Assembly: GCA_040768445.1 (NCBI GenBank)
Contig: JAXGMV010000001.1
Coordinates: 1,426,001-1,490,000 of the forward strand
DNA: 64,000 nucleotides
Origin: JAXGMV01 sp040768445
GTDB taxonomy: Bacteria > Chloroflexota > Anaerolineae > Anaerolineales > Anaerolineaceae
Reading direction: 5' to 3'
Each line of letters opens with the position of its first letter. Position 1 is the stretch's first letter. The position numbers were made by a program, and so were the translations under genes. The notes under the pieces are model-generated. The model searched no databases. It was not told the DNA's origin and was given only the letters and a program-made list of their open reading frames with translations. Below, in pieces: positions 1-7,886 of this stretch.

Positions 1-2
1 TC

Positions 3-737
3 CTGATCATGCATGCGCTGATTTATGACAGTACCACACAGCAGTTGGAAACCCGTGAACTGGATATTTTTCTTAGTAAGCATTACCTGGTGACGACTTA
101 CCAGGGCGATACTATGCCAGCTGTTGACACATTGTGGTTGCTGGCGCAGCGGGATGAACGCCTGCATCAAAATGGTGCCGATTTTTTATGCCATGCACTG
201 CTTGATATCCTGATCGATGATTACACACCGGCGTTGGATCAGATTGAGGATACGATGGAGTTGATGGAGGATAATGCGCTTGATAATCCCAAGCGGCAGG
301 TGCTTGATGAAATTATTCACCTCAAACACACAATGATGACCCTGCGGCGAATTGTTTCGCCTGAACGTGAAGTGATCTTGCGGTTGACTCGCAATGAGTT
401 CAGCCTGATCTCACCGGCATGCCAGATCTACTTCAGGGATGTTTATGATCACCTGGTGCGTTTACATGAAATGATCGATGGCATACGTGATATTGCCGGT
501 GGTGCTCTTGAGATCTACCTTAACTCAACCTCATTGCGTCTAAACGAGGTGATGAAAGCCCTGACCATTGTTTCAACTATTTTCCTGCCGCTGTCATTTG
601 TGGCTGGAATTTATGGAATGAATTTCAAACACATGCCTGAATTAAGCTGGTGGCTCGGCTATCCGTTGGTGTGGCTGGTTTTTGTCCTCATCGCTGGCGG
701 GATGTTGACTTTCTTCCGGCGCAAGGGTTGGTTCTAA
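3..737 (+). CDS. corA: CorA-family divalent metal ion transporter, C-terminal part
   Basis: The frame is open to the left window edge, so the N-terminus lies outside and the first in-window ATG at 9 need not be the start. The visible part is a mostly helical acidic domain followed by two closing membrane helices. The first helix ends in the family signature YGMNF (about residues 203-207 counted from the ATG at 9), and a short basic tail, RRKGWF, follows the second. CorA proteins are pentameric Mg2+/Co2+ channels of the inner membrane whose GMN loop forms the selectivity filter. The gene converges on copA with a 44 bp gap. Family assignment is firm; the ion transported is inferred. Confidence 0.9.
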   Translation: MIMHALIYDSTTQQLETRELDIFLSKHYLVTTYQGDTMPAVDTLWLLAQRDERLHQNGADFLCHALLDILIDDYTPALDQIEDTMELMEDNALDNPKRQVLDEIIHLKHTMMTLRRIVSPEREVILRLTRNEFSLISPACQIYFRDVYDHLVRLHEMIDGIRDIAGGALEIYLNSTSLRLNEVMKALTIVSTIFLPLSFVAGIYGMNFKHMPELSWWLGYPLVWLVFVLIAGGMLTFFRRKGWF

Positions 738-781
738 CTCGACGTATAACGTCGCCAGTCTCCAGACATTCAAAGGGAAGC

Positions 782-3208
782 TTAATCCAAGTGTGTTCTG
801 CGCAGCCTGAGGCTGTTGAAAACGACGAACACACTGCTGAAAGCCATGGCGCCTGCCGCCAGCATGGGATTGAGAAAACCTGCTGCAGCTGCAGGTATCA
901 GTATGATGTTGTAAATAAAAGCCCAGAACAGGTTCTGCTTGATGGTTGTAAGCGTTTTACGAGACAAGGTGATGGCGCGTGGCACACCAGCCAGGTCACC
1001 GCTAATTAAAACCATTGGCGCTGAGGAGATGGCTACATCTGTCCCTGTGCCGATAGCAATGCCTACATCAGCCCTGGCAAGCGCCGGCGCATCATTGATG
1101 CCGTCACCGACCATTGCCACCACTTCGCCGTTCTGCTGAAGCTTCTCAACCTCAGCAGCTTTATCAGCGGGCATCACTTCAGCCAGCACCAGGTCAATGC
1201 CTGCCTGTTCGGCAATTGCGGCGGCAGTCATGTGGTTGTCACCCGTCATCATCCCGACCTTCAGTCCCATCTTATGCAGGCGCTGCACAGCAGCGTAGGC
1301 ATTATCCTTGATGGTATCGGCAACGGCTATTAAACCGGCTGGTGCATGATTGACAAGCACCAACATGACGGTTTTTCCCTGTGTTTGCAGTTGATGAATG
1401 GATGGCTGGTGCAGTACGAGTTCCGCCTCGTACTGTTTGCCAATCTCGAGGCTGCCGACCTGAATTACTTGACTGTCAACCTCAGCCATGACGCCCTGAC
1501 CAGCTGACGCAACAAACCCAAGCGGTTCGGATAGTGATAATTCTCTGCGGTTGGATTCAGCCAGGATGGCTTCACCAAGTGGATGTTCACTGCCTTTTTC
1601 AACTGAAGCAGCCAGGCGCAGCAACTCGTCCTCTCCTTTATCAAAATTCAACAATAAGATATCTGTGACAACCGGCTGTCCCCTGGTTAAGGTTCCAGTT
1701 TTATCGAGCACCACGGTGGTCAGGCGTCCGGCTTGCTCAAGCGCTTCACCGTTTTTGATCAGGATGCCGTGCTCAGCGCCAAGACCGGTACCGACCATGA
1801 CTGCCGTCGGGGTGGCAAGCCCCATGGCGCAGGGACAGGCGATCACCAGCACAGCCACCGTGTTGATCAATGCGCGGGTGAAGGCGGTCAGATCACTATC
1901 AGCCGGCAGGGGTATTAGCCAGTACCAGATGATAAAGGTCAGGGCAGCGATTGCAATGACCACCGGCACAAATATGGCTGAGATACGGTCTGCCAGCTTC
2001 TGGATGGGCGCTTTGCTGCTCTGGGCTTCCTCAACCAGGCGGATAATTTGAGCCAGGGCAGTGTCCTTTCCGACCTTTTCAGCCTCATATTTCAACATGC
2101 CTGCCCTGTTTAACGTGCCACCGATGACCCTATCGCCAGGGCTTTTATCAACCGGCAGGGATTCGCCCGTTAGCATCGACTCGTCCACGCTTGATGAACC
2201 CTCAACGACAACGCCGTCGACCGCAATTTTCTGCCCGGGTCGCGCCAGCACAAAGTCGCCAATCAGCACTTCATCCACTGAAATTTCCAGTTCAAAACCA
2301 TCGCGCAGCACTACAGCCTGGCGCGGCTGGAGGGATGCAAGTTTCTTAATCGCCGCGCTGGTGCGTCCTTTTGCTTTTGCTTCAAGATATTTGCCCAGCT
2401 TGATCAGGGTGATGATTACTGCGGCTGTCTCAAAATAGACATGCCCCGGCAGCATATGGAAAAGGATGGGGATCGAGTAAAAATAAGCGACAGATGACCC
2501 CAAAGCAACCAGTACGTCCATGTTGGCGGAGCCGCTGCTCAGGGCTTTGAATGCGCCAACGTAATACTGCCAGCCGACATAAAATTGAACGGGTGTTGCC
2601 AGCGCAAACAAAAGCCAGTTGAACCAGTCAGCATGAGCCATTTGCATGGGCAGTAAACCAAAGTCACGTCCCATGGAGAGCAGAAAGAGCGGGATGGTAA
2701 AGATGAGCCCGGTGATCAACAGCCTGCGCTGCAGGTCAATCTCTTTCTGTCGGGCTTGTGCTTCGATGTCCACGGCATCAGTAGATGAGTCGGGTACTTC
2801 AAAACCGGACTGTTTGATGGCTTGCCGGAGTTCCGACTGGCTAACGATGGTTGGTACATAGAATAAACGGGCTGATTCTGTTGCAAAATTGACCTGGGCG
2901 CGCATAACGCCTTCGATGCTTGACAGCACTTTTTCAAGACGGCGGGCGTCATTGTCATCTGACAGGCGCAGAAGAGGGAAGACGACCTCACCTGATGCTA
3001 CGCCATAGCCGGCGCGTTCTACACGCTGAATCAGCTCAGGCACACCGGTCAACTCAGGGTTGTAGGTGACGCTGGCACGTTCTGAGGAGAGATTAACAGC
3101 AGCACCTTCGACACCATCCTGTTTCTTTAAATTGCGTTCAACAGTGGCGACACAGTTTGCACAGGTCATGCCGGTGATGGGTAATGTGACGATTTTCTTT
3201 TCTGCCAT
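782..3208 (-). CDS. copA: Copper-exporting P1B-type ATPase
   Basis: This 808-residue P-type ATPase pumps Cu(I) out of the cytoplasm using ATP. The N-terminal HMA domain carries GMTCANC (Cys16 and Cys19). A second HMA-like domain (about 75-143) follows but lacks the CxxC pair. The membrane CPC motif is at 458-460, the phosphorylated Asp502 lies in DKTGT, and the ATP-hinge motif GDGINDAPA lies near the C-terminus. A good Shine-Dalgarno, AAAGGAG, precedes the ATG. The gene is last in the csoR-copZ-copA operon, 59 bp after copZ, so copper-responsive repression by CsoR is likely. The degenerate second HMA probably cannot bind copper. Confidence 0.96.
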   Translation of the reverse strand: MAEKKIVTLPITGMTCANCVATVERNLKKQDGVEGAAVNLSSERASVTYNPELTGVPELIQRVERAGYGVASGEVVFPLLRLSDDNDARRLEKVLSSIEGVMRAQVNFATESARLFYVPTIVSQSELRQAIKQSGFEVPDSSTDAVDIEAQARQKEIDLQRRLLITGLIFTIPLFLLSMGRDFGLLPMQMAHADWFNWLLFALATPVQFYVGWQYYVGAFKALSSGSANMDVLVALGSSVAYFYSIPILFHMLPGHVYFETAAVIITLIKLGKYLEAKAKGRTSAAIKKLASLQPRQAVVLRDGFELEISVDEVLIGDFVLARPGQKIAVDGVVVEGSSSVDESMLTGESLPVDKSPGDRVIGGTLNRAGMLKYEAEKVGKDTALAQIIRLVEEAQSSKAPIQKLADRISAIFVPVVIAIAALTFIIWYWLIPLPADSDLTAFTRALINTVAVLVIACPCAMGLATPTAVMVGTGLGAEHGILIKNGEALEQAGRLTTVVLDKTGTLTRGQPVVTDILLLNFDKGEDELLRLAASVEKGSEHPLGEAILAESNRRELSLSEPLGFVASAGQGVMAEVDSQVIQVGSLEIGKQYEAELVLHQPSIHQLQTQGKTVMLVLVNHAPAGLIAVADTIKDNAYAAVQRLHKMGLKVGMMTGDNHMTAAAIAEQAGIDLVLAEVMPADKAAEVEKLQQNGEVVAMVGDGINDAPALARADVGIAIGTGTDVAISSAPMVLISGDLAGVPRAITLSRKTLTTIKQNLFWAFIYNIILIPAAAAGFLNPMLAAGAMAFSSVFVVFNSLRLRRTHLD

Positions 3209-3267
3209 GATTCTCCTTTACTGGTGGTCGACTCAGCGAACATCAACCTTAATATGACTTGTTTCCT

Positions 3268-3477
3268 TTACCCTGTGCTTGGTGGGTAATTGATCTCTGT
3301 CAGCAAAGCAATAATCAACTCTTCTGTTGCTGGCGCATCAAAATTGATGCTGACTTGCTTGGTATCTTTATCTGCCTCAACCTGATGAACGCCTTCCATT
3401 TCACGTAATTCGTTTTGGATGGTGTTGACACAGTGGTGACAGGAAATGCCGGGTATGGTATAGGTTACTTTTTGCAT
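3268..3477 (-). CDS. copZ: Copper chaperone, CopZ-like HMA protein
   Basis: This 69-residue protein is a single HMA domain with the Cu(I)-binding motif GISCHHC near residues 10-16. CopZ proteins carry Cu(I) in the cytosol and hand it to the HMA domain or membrane entry site of CopA. The extra His next to the second Cys is a common variant. It lies between csoR (23 bp upstream) and copA (59 bp downstream) on the same strand, so the three are probably one transcript. Its length is typical of stand-alone chaperones. Confidence 0.93.
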   Translation of the reverse strand: MQKVTYTIPGISCHHCVNTIQNELREMEGVHQVEADKDTKQVSINFDAPATEELIIALLTEINYPPSTG

Positions 3478-3500
3478 GAATGAAGATCCTCCAATTTGAT

Positions 3501-3776
3501 TTATATTTTTCTGCCTGCTTCGAATATTTCAACAATTTCTTTTAATACACGCTGGCGTTCTGCAGGCTCATCTCCCTGCACGGCAGTGACCAGGCAGGAA
3601 TTCAAGTGTTGGTCGAGGATGCGGGTGCTGATTTTGTCCAGCGACGCCTGGACAGCCTGGATCTGGCGGATGATATCCACGCAGTAGCTGTCATTCTCAA
3701 GCATACGCTGTATGCCGCGTATGTGACCCTCAACAGTTTTTAGCCTTTGAATTGACTCTAAATGATCATGGTCCAT
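3501..3776 (-). CDS. csoR: CsoR-type copper-sensing transcriptional repressor
   Basis: This 91-residue all-helical repressor belongs to the CsoR/RcnR/FrmR family. Cys32, His57 and Cys61 match the Cys-His-Cys Cu(I) ligand set of CsoR, which favours copper sensing over the nickel or formaldehyde branches. Family knowledge: the apo-tetramer binds a G-tract operator and releases it on Cu(I) binding. It is the first gene of the copZ-copA operon, and a matching operator-like site lies 16-44 bp upstream of its start, so it probably represses itself and the whole operon. Confidence 0.93.
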   Translation of the reverse strand: MDHDHLESIQRLKTVEGHIRGIQRMLENDSYCVDIIRQIQAVQASLDKISTRILDQHLNSCLVTAVQGDEPAERQRVLKEIVEIFEAGRKI

Positions 3777-3791
3777 TGTCTTTTGCTCTCC

Positions 3792-3820
3792 TTACCCCCC
3801 CCATAGGGGATGGGGTTTAA
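3792..3820. promoter_or_regulatory. Probable CsoR operator upstream of csoR-copZ-copA
   Basis: A C-run (TTACCCCCCCC), a short centre (ATA) and two G-runs (GGGG, GGGG) ending in TTTAA form an imperfect palindrome just before csoR. CsoR operators are known as pseudo-palindromes with opposed C and G tracts. Position and composition fit autoregulation; binding is inferred. Confidence 0.6.
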
Positions 3821-4007
3821 TCTAAATAAATAATATCAAAATTATCCGATTAAGTCAAATGGACTATACCAAATTAAGCGGGCTTTCTTACTGCATGAAT
3901 CCGTTTTTCTATTCTCTATCCAACCGCCTGGATAATTTCAACATGAACAGGTGCGTTATAATCTCATTAACAAAATTATTGGCATCATTTGCTTGAGGTT
4001 TATGAAT

Positions 4008-4658
4008 ATGGATGAAAAAGAGCTTAGTCTTCGTCAGGGAATTGTCAGGGTGATGCGAATCTGTACCCAAAAACGTTTGATCGAATCCAATGATGGCAAC
4101 ATATCCTGCCGGCTGGATGACAACCGGCTGATCATCACACCCAGCGGTTGTTACAAGGCAGACCTGCAGCCTGATGACCTGATCATCATGGATATGGACG
4201 GCGCTGTGCAGCAATGCAAACCAGGCGCGCGCCCAACCTCTGAAACCTTATTACACCTTGAAGCCTATAACCAGCGGGCTGACATTAACGCTGTTCTGCA
4301 CGCGCATCCCCTGTATGCCACAGCCCTGACCATCGCTGGCATTCCATTTCCGATTGATCTCATCCCGGAGGTGCTTTTGACATTAGGCGATGTCCCAACA
4401 GCTATTTATGCCACACCTGGCACTGTTGATATGGCACTGGCAATACGCCCGCTGATTAAAACTTACAACACCATCTTACTCAGCCATCACGGCAGTTTAT
4501 CAGTTGGCAAAACGCTGATCGAGGCACTCATCGATCTTGAGAGGCTCGAGCATGCCGCCGAGTCTTACGCGTTGGCTGCCAGCGTGGGAAAGATCATCCC
4601 GCTGCCGCAGAAAGAATTAGCACGGCTGCAGGAAATTCGCCAGCAATTTTTTAAATAG
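4008..4658 (+). CDS. Class II aldolase/adducin family protein (fuculose-phosphate aldolase-like)
   Basis: This protein of about 216 residues has the class II aldolase/adducin fold. Visible signatures are SNDGNIS and ITPSG for phosphate binding, the zinc-ligand pair HAHP followed by LYATAL, and a third ligand region LLSHHGSLSVG. Characterised relatives reversibly cleave L-fuculose-1-phosphate or related sugar phosphates to dihydroxyacetone phosphate plus an aldehyde, using Zn2+; methylthioribulose-phosphate dehydratases share the fold. The ATG at 4008 is chosen because GAGG at 3995-3998 is well spaced for it; an ATG at 4002 is also in frame. No sugar kinase or isomerase is adjacent, so the substrate is undetermined. 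Confidence 0.85.
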   Translation: MDEKELSLRQGIVRVMRICTQKRLIESNDGNISCRLDDNRLIITPSGCYKADLQPDDLIIMDMDGAVQQCKPGARPTSETLLHLEAYNQRADINAVLHAHPLYATALTIAGIPFPIDLIPEVLLTLGDVPTAIYATPGTVDMALAIRPLIKTYNTILLSHHGSLSVGKTLIEALIDLERLEHAAESYALAASVGKIIPLPQKELARLQEIRQQFFK

Positions 4659-4690
4659 GTAGACCTATCTCGAGCAGCAGGTTGCAATCA

Positions 4691-4731
4691 GGTTACGGAT
4701 TTGTAACCGGTTATTACTGCCCGACTATAAA
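4691..4731 (+). promoter_or_regulatory. Possible promoter with inverted repeat upstream of htrA
   Basis: GGTTAC (4691-4696) and GTAACC (4703-4708) form an inverted repeat with a 6 bp centre. A TATAAA box lies at 4726-4731, with TTGTAA at 4701 as a possible but widely spaced -35. This could be an operator-overlapped promoter for the protease gene. The call rests on pattern only. Confidence 0.35.
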
Positions 4732-4776
4732 AAATTAACAAAATATTTAGACTTCCCATGTATCCTTCAATTCAGG

Positions 4777-4866
4777 TTAAGTGGATGAGGACATGAGTCC
4801 CAGAAATTGTGGTTCCTGTTCCAATTCCTTCCGAAAAAGAGTGTTTGATAAACCTCATCCACTTAA
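4777..4866. repeat. Long inverted repeat in the htrA leader
   Basis: TTAAGTGGATGAGG (4777-4790) is exactly complementary to CCTCATCCACTTAA (4853-4866), with 62 bases between. In RNA this would make a 14 bp perfect helix ending 23 nt before the htrA ATG and just ahead of its Shine-Dalgarno (4879-4883). It could be an mRNA structure or the ends of a small inserted element. Confidence 0.85.
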
Positions 4867-4889
4867 TTGCGAAATTATGGAGGTGCGTG

Positions 4890-6176
4890 ATGAAGAAGAA
4901 ACGTTCTATGCTGATATTGTTTTCGGTTGTGCTGTTTACTGCATTGACTGCCTGCAGTGTTATTCCTAATTTTTCCATGCTTGAGAGGTTGTTGCCAATG
5001 GCTGATACGGCCGGTCAGGCAGAGGAAATCGTAGACCAGTCTGATGTACTTGCTTCTGAACAACCAGATCGTGAGCCAGAGACTGCTTTAGTTCCATATC
5101 TCTCGCTGGAAGAGGCGTACATCAGTGTATATGAGGACGTCAATCCGGCTGTTGTCCACATCCGTATTGTTGATGAGGATGGCGAGGGAGTGACCCAGAT
5201 GCCGGAGTTCCAGTTCCCTGGTATACCTGAAATACCGAATATGCCACAGGGGATAATACCCTCGCAGTCAATTGGTTCAGGTTTTATCATTGATAAGGAA
5301 GGGCACATTGTCACCAATAATCATGTAGTCTCAGGCGCTGAAAGAATTGTTGTCACTTTCTATGACGGCACTGAGGTGAAGGCTGAGCTCGTAGGCACCG
5401 ATCCTAACGCTGACCTGGCAGTGATCAAAGTTGAAGTTGCCCCTGATGACCTTACGGTTGTGCCACTCGGTAGTTCTGCTGACCTGAAGGTCGGTCAGAT
5501 AACCGTTGCGATTGGCAACCCGTTTGGATTGAAAAGTTCCATGACAACCGGTATCGTATCAGGCTTGGGCAGGATGCTAGATGCATCTCAGTCGCTGACT
5601 TCTACCGGCAGCACCTATTCAATCCCGGATATTATTCAAACGGACACAGCCATAAATCCCGGTAATTCGGGTGGGCCGCTGCTCGATCTTGATGGAACGG
5701 TGATCGGTGTCAACACCGCCATTCAATCTGCCAGCGGAGCGAATTCAGGTGTTGGGTATGCGGTTCCGGTTGATATTGTCAAACGCATCGTTCCACAGTT
5801 GATTGAGGATGGAAAAGTGGCATACCCGTGGATTGGTATCTCTGGCACCACAATCAATGCCGATCTTTCAGAGGCGATGGATCTCGACCCTGACCAGAAA
5901 GGTGTGCTTGTCGCTGAAGTTGTGGAAGGCAGCCCGGCTGAAAAGGCTGGCCTGAAAGGCAGTTCCACAACTGTAAAAGTTGATGGCTACGATGTGACTG
6001 TAGGTGGTGATGTCATCACGGCTGTAGATGGCAGAGAAGTCAGGGTGTTTGATGACCTGCTCGGTTACCTGGTGATGAATACCAGCGTGGGTGATACGAT
6101 TGAACTGCAGATCCTGCGTGATGGCAAGGAAATGACGGTAGAGCTTGAACTTGAGGCAAGGCCAACCAGCGAATAA
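4890..6176 (+). CDS. htrA: HtrA/DegP-family serine protease, lipoprotein
   Basis: The protein is 428 residues from the ATG at 4890, chosen for its clear GGAGG and lipoprotein signal; an in-frame upstream extension to 4809 lacks these. The signal ends in the lipobox LTAC. The trypsin-like domain carries the triad His145 (NNHVV), Asp175 (NADLAVI) and Ser260 (NPGNSGGPLL), and one PDZ domain forms the C-terminus. Such enzymes degrade or refold damaged envelope proteins and are stress-induced. Lipidation should anchor it outside the cytoplasmic membrane. It is followed by its own terminator, so it is probably monocistronic. Confidence 0.95.
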   Translation: MKKKRSMLILFSVVLFTALTACSVIPNFSMLERLLPMADTAGQAEEIVDQSDVLASEQPDREPETALVPYLSLEEAYISVYEDVNPAVVHIRIVDEDGEGVTQMPEFQFPGIPEIPNMPQGIIPSQSIGSGFIIDKEGHIVTNNHVVSGAERIVVTFYDGTEVKAELVGTDPNADLAVIKVEVAPDDLTVVPLGSSADLKVGQITVAIGNPFGLKSSMTTGIVSGLGRMLDASQSLTSTGSTYSIPDIIQTDTAINPGNSGGPLLDLDGTVIGVNTAIQSASGANSGVGYAVPVDIVKRIVPQLIEDGKVAYPWIGISGTTINADLSEAMDLDPDQKGVLVAEVVEGSPAEKAGLKGSSTTVKVDGYDVTVGGDVITAVDGREVRVFDDLLGYLVMNTSVGDTIELQILRDGKEMTVELELEARPTSE

Positions 6177-6207
6177 CCTGAAGACATCTTCATTATTACC
6201 AAAACTT

Positions 6208-6247
6208 TCCACCATCCTTGTGCTTGCGGGGATGGTGGATCGTTTTT
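6208..6247 (+). terminator. Rho-independent terminator after htrA
   Basis: A perfect 10 bp stem, TCCACCATCC (6208-6217) with GGATGGTGGA (6230-6239), is followed by CGTTTTT. Confidence 0.88.
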
Positions 6248-6292
6248 GCAACCTGTAGAAAAATAATCCGTATATCTTACTGGAGGTACATG

Positions 6293-6544
6293 ATGAATAA
6301 TAAAAAATTAACACGTAGTCGAACTGATACCATGATTGGTGGTGTTTGTGCTGGTTTGGGACAGTATTTCAATATTGACCCGACCATTGTCCGCCTGTTG
6401 TTTGTACTCTTGCTGATAACAGGCAGTGCAGGTTTTTGGATTTACCTGGTGATGTGGATCATTGTGCCGCTTGAAAATGAGCCCGGCGTTGTGGATGCAA
6501 CCCTGCGTGAAGCAGATCGTCATGAGGATAAACCGGTAGAATAA
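6293..6544 (+). CDS. PspC domain protein (phage-shock-type membrane protein)
   Basis: This 83-residue protein matches the PspC family. The signature TMIGGVCAGLGQYFNID is followed by one long hydrophobic helix (about residues 37-60) and an acidic tail. PspC proteins sit in the cytoplasmic membrane; in Proteobacteria PspC helps sense envelope stress, while short stand-alone versions in other phyla are mostly uncharacterised. GGAGG at 6282-6286 suits the ATG at 6293 better than the one at 6290. It lies between two terminators, so it is its own transcription unit. Neighbouring HtrA is also an envelope-stress protein, which suggests but does not prove a shared role. Confidence 0.88.
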   Translation: MNNKKLTRSRTDTMIGGVCAGLGQYFNIDPTIVRLLFVLLLITGSAGFWIYLVMWIIVPLENEPGVVDATLREADRHEDKPVE

Positions 6545-6570
6545 TTAAGCTTTGTGATTAACCGCCTGAA

Positions 6571-6606
6571 AACAGGGATGGACAGGACTTCCATCCCTGT
6601 TTATAC
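6571..6606 (+). terminator. Rho-independent terminator after the PspC gene
   Basis: AACAGGGATGGA (6571-6582) pairs fully with TCCATCCCTGTT (6590-6601). The following tract is T-poor, so strength is moderate. Confidence 0.75.
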
Positions 6607-6638
6607 TTTAATACATAAACATAACACAGGAGGCGTTA

Positions 6639-7151
6639 ATGAGCACACGGTTTCCGGGCAACAATACCAACAACCTGCTTGCTACCGGCAGGCATCTGGC
6701 AGATTTATTGGTAAACGGCATCTCCGCAGAGAATCAAGCCGGCGCAGCAGAGCTCGCTGCCCACATGATCGAGGGATGCAAACTAGATGACGAGGTTCAA
6801 AAAACGATACAGCTATTTAACAATAATGTTGAAAATTCTTTCAAGGTCGGTGGTATTGATGGCGTGAAACCATACACCACAGCCAGTGGTTTTGAGCGCA
6901 TGCATGGTCGCTTTGCAGCCTGGTGTGAGAGAAAAATCGCTGAGTTGAACCTGGTCTCCTGCCAGTTCCTAGCGTTCAACATCCTGCCTGGCGGACGACA
7001 AATGGAAGCTTACACCTTTGAAAAATGGGTTTTTGTGTATGAAAACGGCGAATCCGTGCCCACCAAAGGCTCAATCGACGGTTACGATTTTCGGTTGGAA
7101 GATGACGGCTGGCGGATTGAGAAAGTTGAGACCTTTGCACGGGAGGCCTGA
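6639..7151 (+). CDS. Hypothetical protein, possibly NTF2/IMS-like fold
   Basis: I do not recognise this 170-residue soluble protein. The first 65 residues look helical. The rest alternates strands, with stretches such as MEAYTFEKWVFVYENGE and DDGWRIEKVETFARE that resemble the closing strands of small NTF2-like or ARC6/IMS-type domains. No signal peptide or membrane helix is present. Start support is good, with AGGAGG just upstream of the ATG. It follows a terminator and precedes the tRNA-Lys promoter, so it is likely transcribed alone. Confidence 0.8.
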   Translation: MSTRFPGNNTNNLLATGRHLADLLVNGISAENQAGAAELAAHMIEGCKLDDEVQKTIQLFNNNVENSFKVGGIDGVKPYTTASGFERMHGRFAAWCERKIAELNLVSCQFLAFNILPGGRQMEAYTFEKWVFVYENGESVPTKGSIDGYDFRLEDDGWRIEKVETFAREA

Positions 7152-7154
7152 TTA

Positions 7155-7183
7155 TTGACCGTCAGGCTAAATTCGTTTATAAT
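7155..7183 (+). promoter_or_regulatory. Sigma70-type promoter of tRNA-Lys
   Basis: TTGACC (7155-7160) and TATAAT (7178-7183) are separated by 17 bp, about 30 bp ahead of the tRNA. Transcription from here would run through the tRNA into the repeat array. Confidence 0.85.
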
Positions 7184-7212
7184 CTTTTTCGGCGGTTATT
7201 GAGCCGCCATGT

Positions 7213-7286
7213 GGCTCACTAGCTCAATTTGGCAGAGCAATTGACTCTTAATCAATGGGTTCAGGGTTCGAGTCCCTGGTGAGTCA
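7213..7286 (+). tRNA. tRNA-Lys (anticodon CTT)
   Basis: The cloverleaf is complete. Acceptor GGCTCAC pairs with GTGAGTC (one G-T), the D stem is GCTC/GAGC, the anticodon stem is ATTGA/TCAAT with loop CTCTTAA, and the T stem is CAGGG/CCCTG with TTCGAGT. The discriminator is A and the genome continues CCT, so CCA is added post-transcriptionally. The 3' part of this gene is repeated downstream. Confidence 0.97.
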
Positions 7287-7769
7287 CCTTCCTTTTAATC
7301 ACACAGATATTGGGTTCAGGGCACCCTCAGGGGGTGTGGTATTCGAGTCCCTGGTGAGTCACCTTTCCTTTTAATTACAGAGAAATTTGGTTCAGGGCAC
7401 CCACAGGGGGTGTGGTATTCGAGTCCCTGGTGAGTCACCTTCCTTTTAATCACACAGATATTGGGTTCAGGGCACCCTCGGGGGTGTGATATTCGAGTCC
7501 CTGGTGAGTCACCTTCCTTTTAATCACACAGATATTGGGTTCAGGGCACCCTCGGGGGTGTGGTATTCGAGTCCCTGGTGAGTCACCTTCCTTTTAATCA
7601 CACAGATATTGGGTTCAGGGCACCCTCGGGGGTGTGATATTCGAGTCCCTGGTGAGTCACCTTCCTTTTAATCACACAGATATTGGGTTCAGGGCACCCT
7701 CGGGGGTGTGGTATTCGAGTCCCTGGTGAGTCACCTTCCTTTTAATCACACAGATATTGGGTTCAGGGC
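7257..7769 (+). repeat. Tandem array derived from the 3' part of tRNA-Lys
   Basis: Starting at GGGTTCAGGG inside the tRNA, a unit recurs so that the acceptor 3' strand GTGAGTC appears at 7279, 7354, 7430, 7504, 7578, 7652 and 7726 (spacings 75, 76, 74, 74, 74, 74). Each unit keeps the tRNA sequence TTCGAGTCCC plus TGGTGAGTCACC. An insert of about 19 bp, CACCC...GGGTG, splits the T arm, and a constant spacer, CCTTCCTTTTAATCACACAG, follows. The last four units alternate GTGATA and GTGGTA, suggesting amplification as dimers. The array ends in a partial unit at GGGTTCAGGG. It is not a CRISPR, because spacers are nearly identical. Confidence 0.95.
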
Positions 7770-7832
7770 TAATTAACAAATCCACTCCTCAACCCTGTAT
7801 TTTCAAAATAACCATTTGACCAGGATTAGAAT

Positions 7833-7860
7833 AAGGCTGTCCGAAATTTCGGACAGCCTT
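7833..7860 (-). terminator. Palindromic terminator-like hairpin after the SH3-like lipoprotein gene
   Basis: A 28 bp perfect palindrome is centred on GAAATTTC, with AAGGCTGTCC paired to GGACAGCCTT. It lies 26 bp past the stop of the minus-strand gene and also faces the repeat array. The T tract is poor on both strands. Confidence 0.6.
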
Positions 7861-7886
7861 TGCAGCGGTTGAATCTGAAAAAAAGA

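Noticed and set aside
1551..2051. 166-residue open frame on the plus strand
   Set aside because: It is antisense to copA, lacks a ribosome site and has no recognisable domain.
7286..7769. CRISPR array
   Set aside because: The period is regular, but there are no unique spacers: whole units are near identical and carry tRNA sequence. No cas genes are present.
7213..7769. Integrated element using tRNA-Lys as attachment site
   Set aside because: The repeats lie in one short tandem array with no integrase or cargo between copies, so repeated att sites from an integrative element are not supported.
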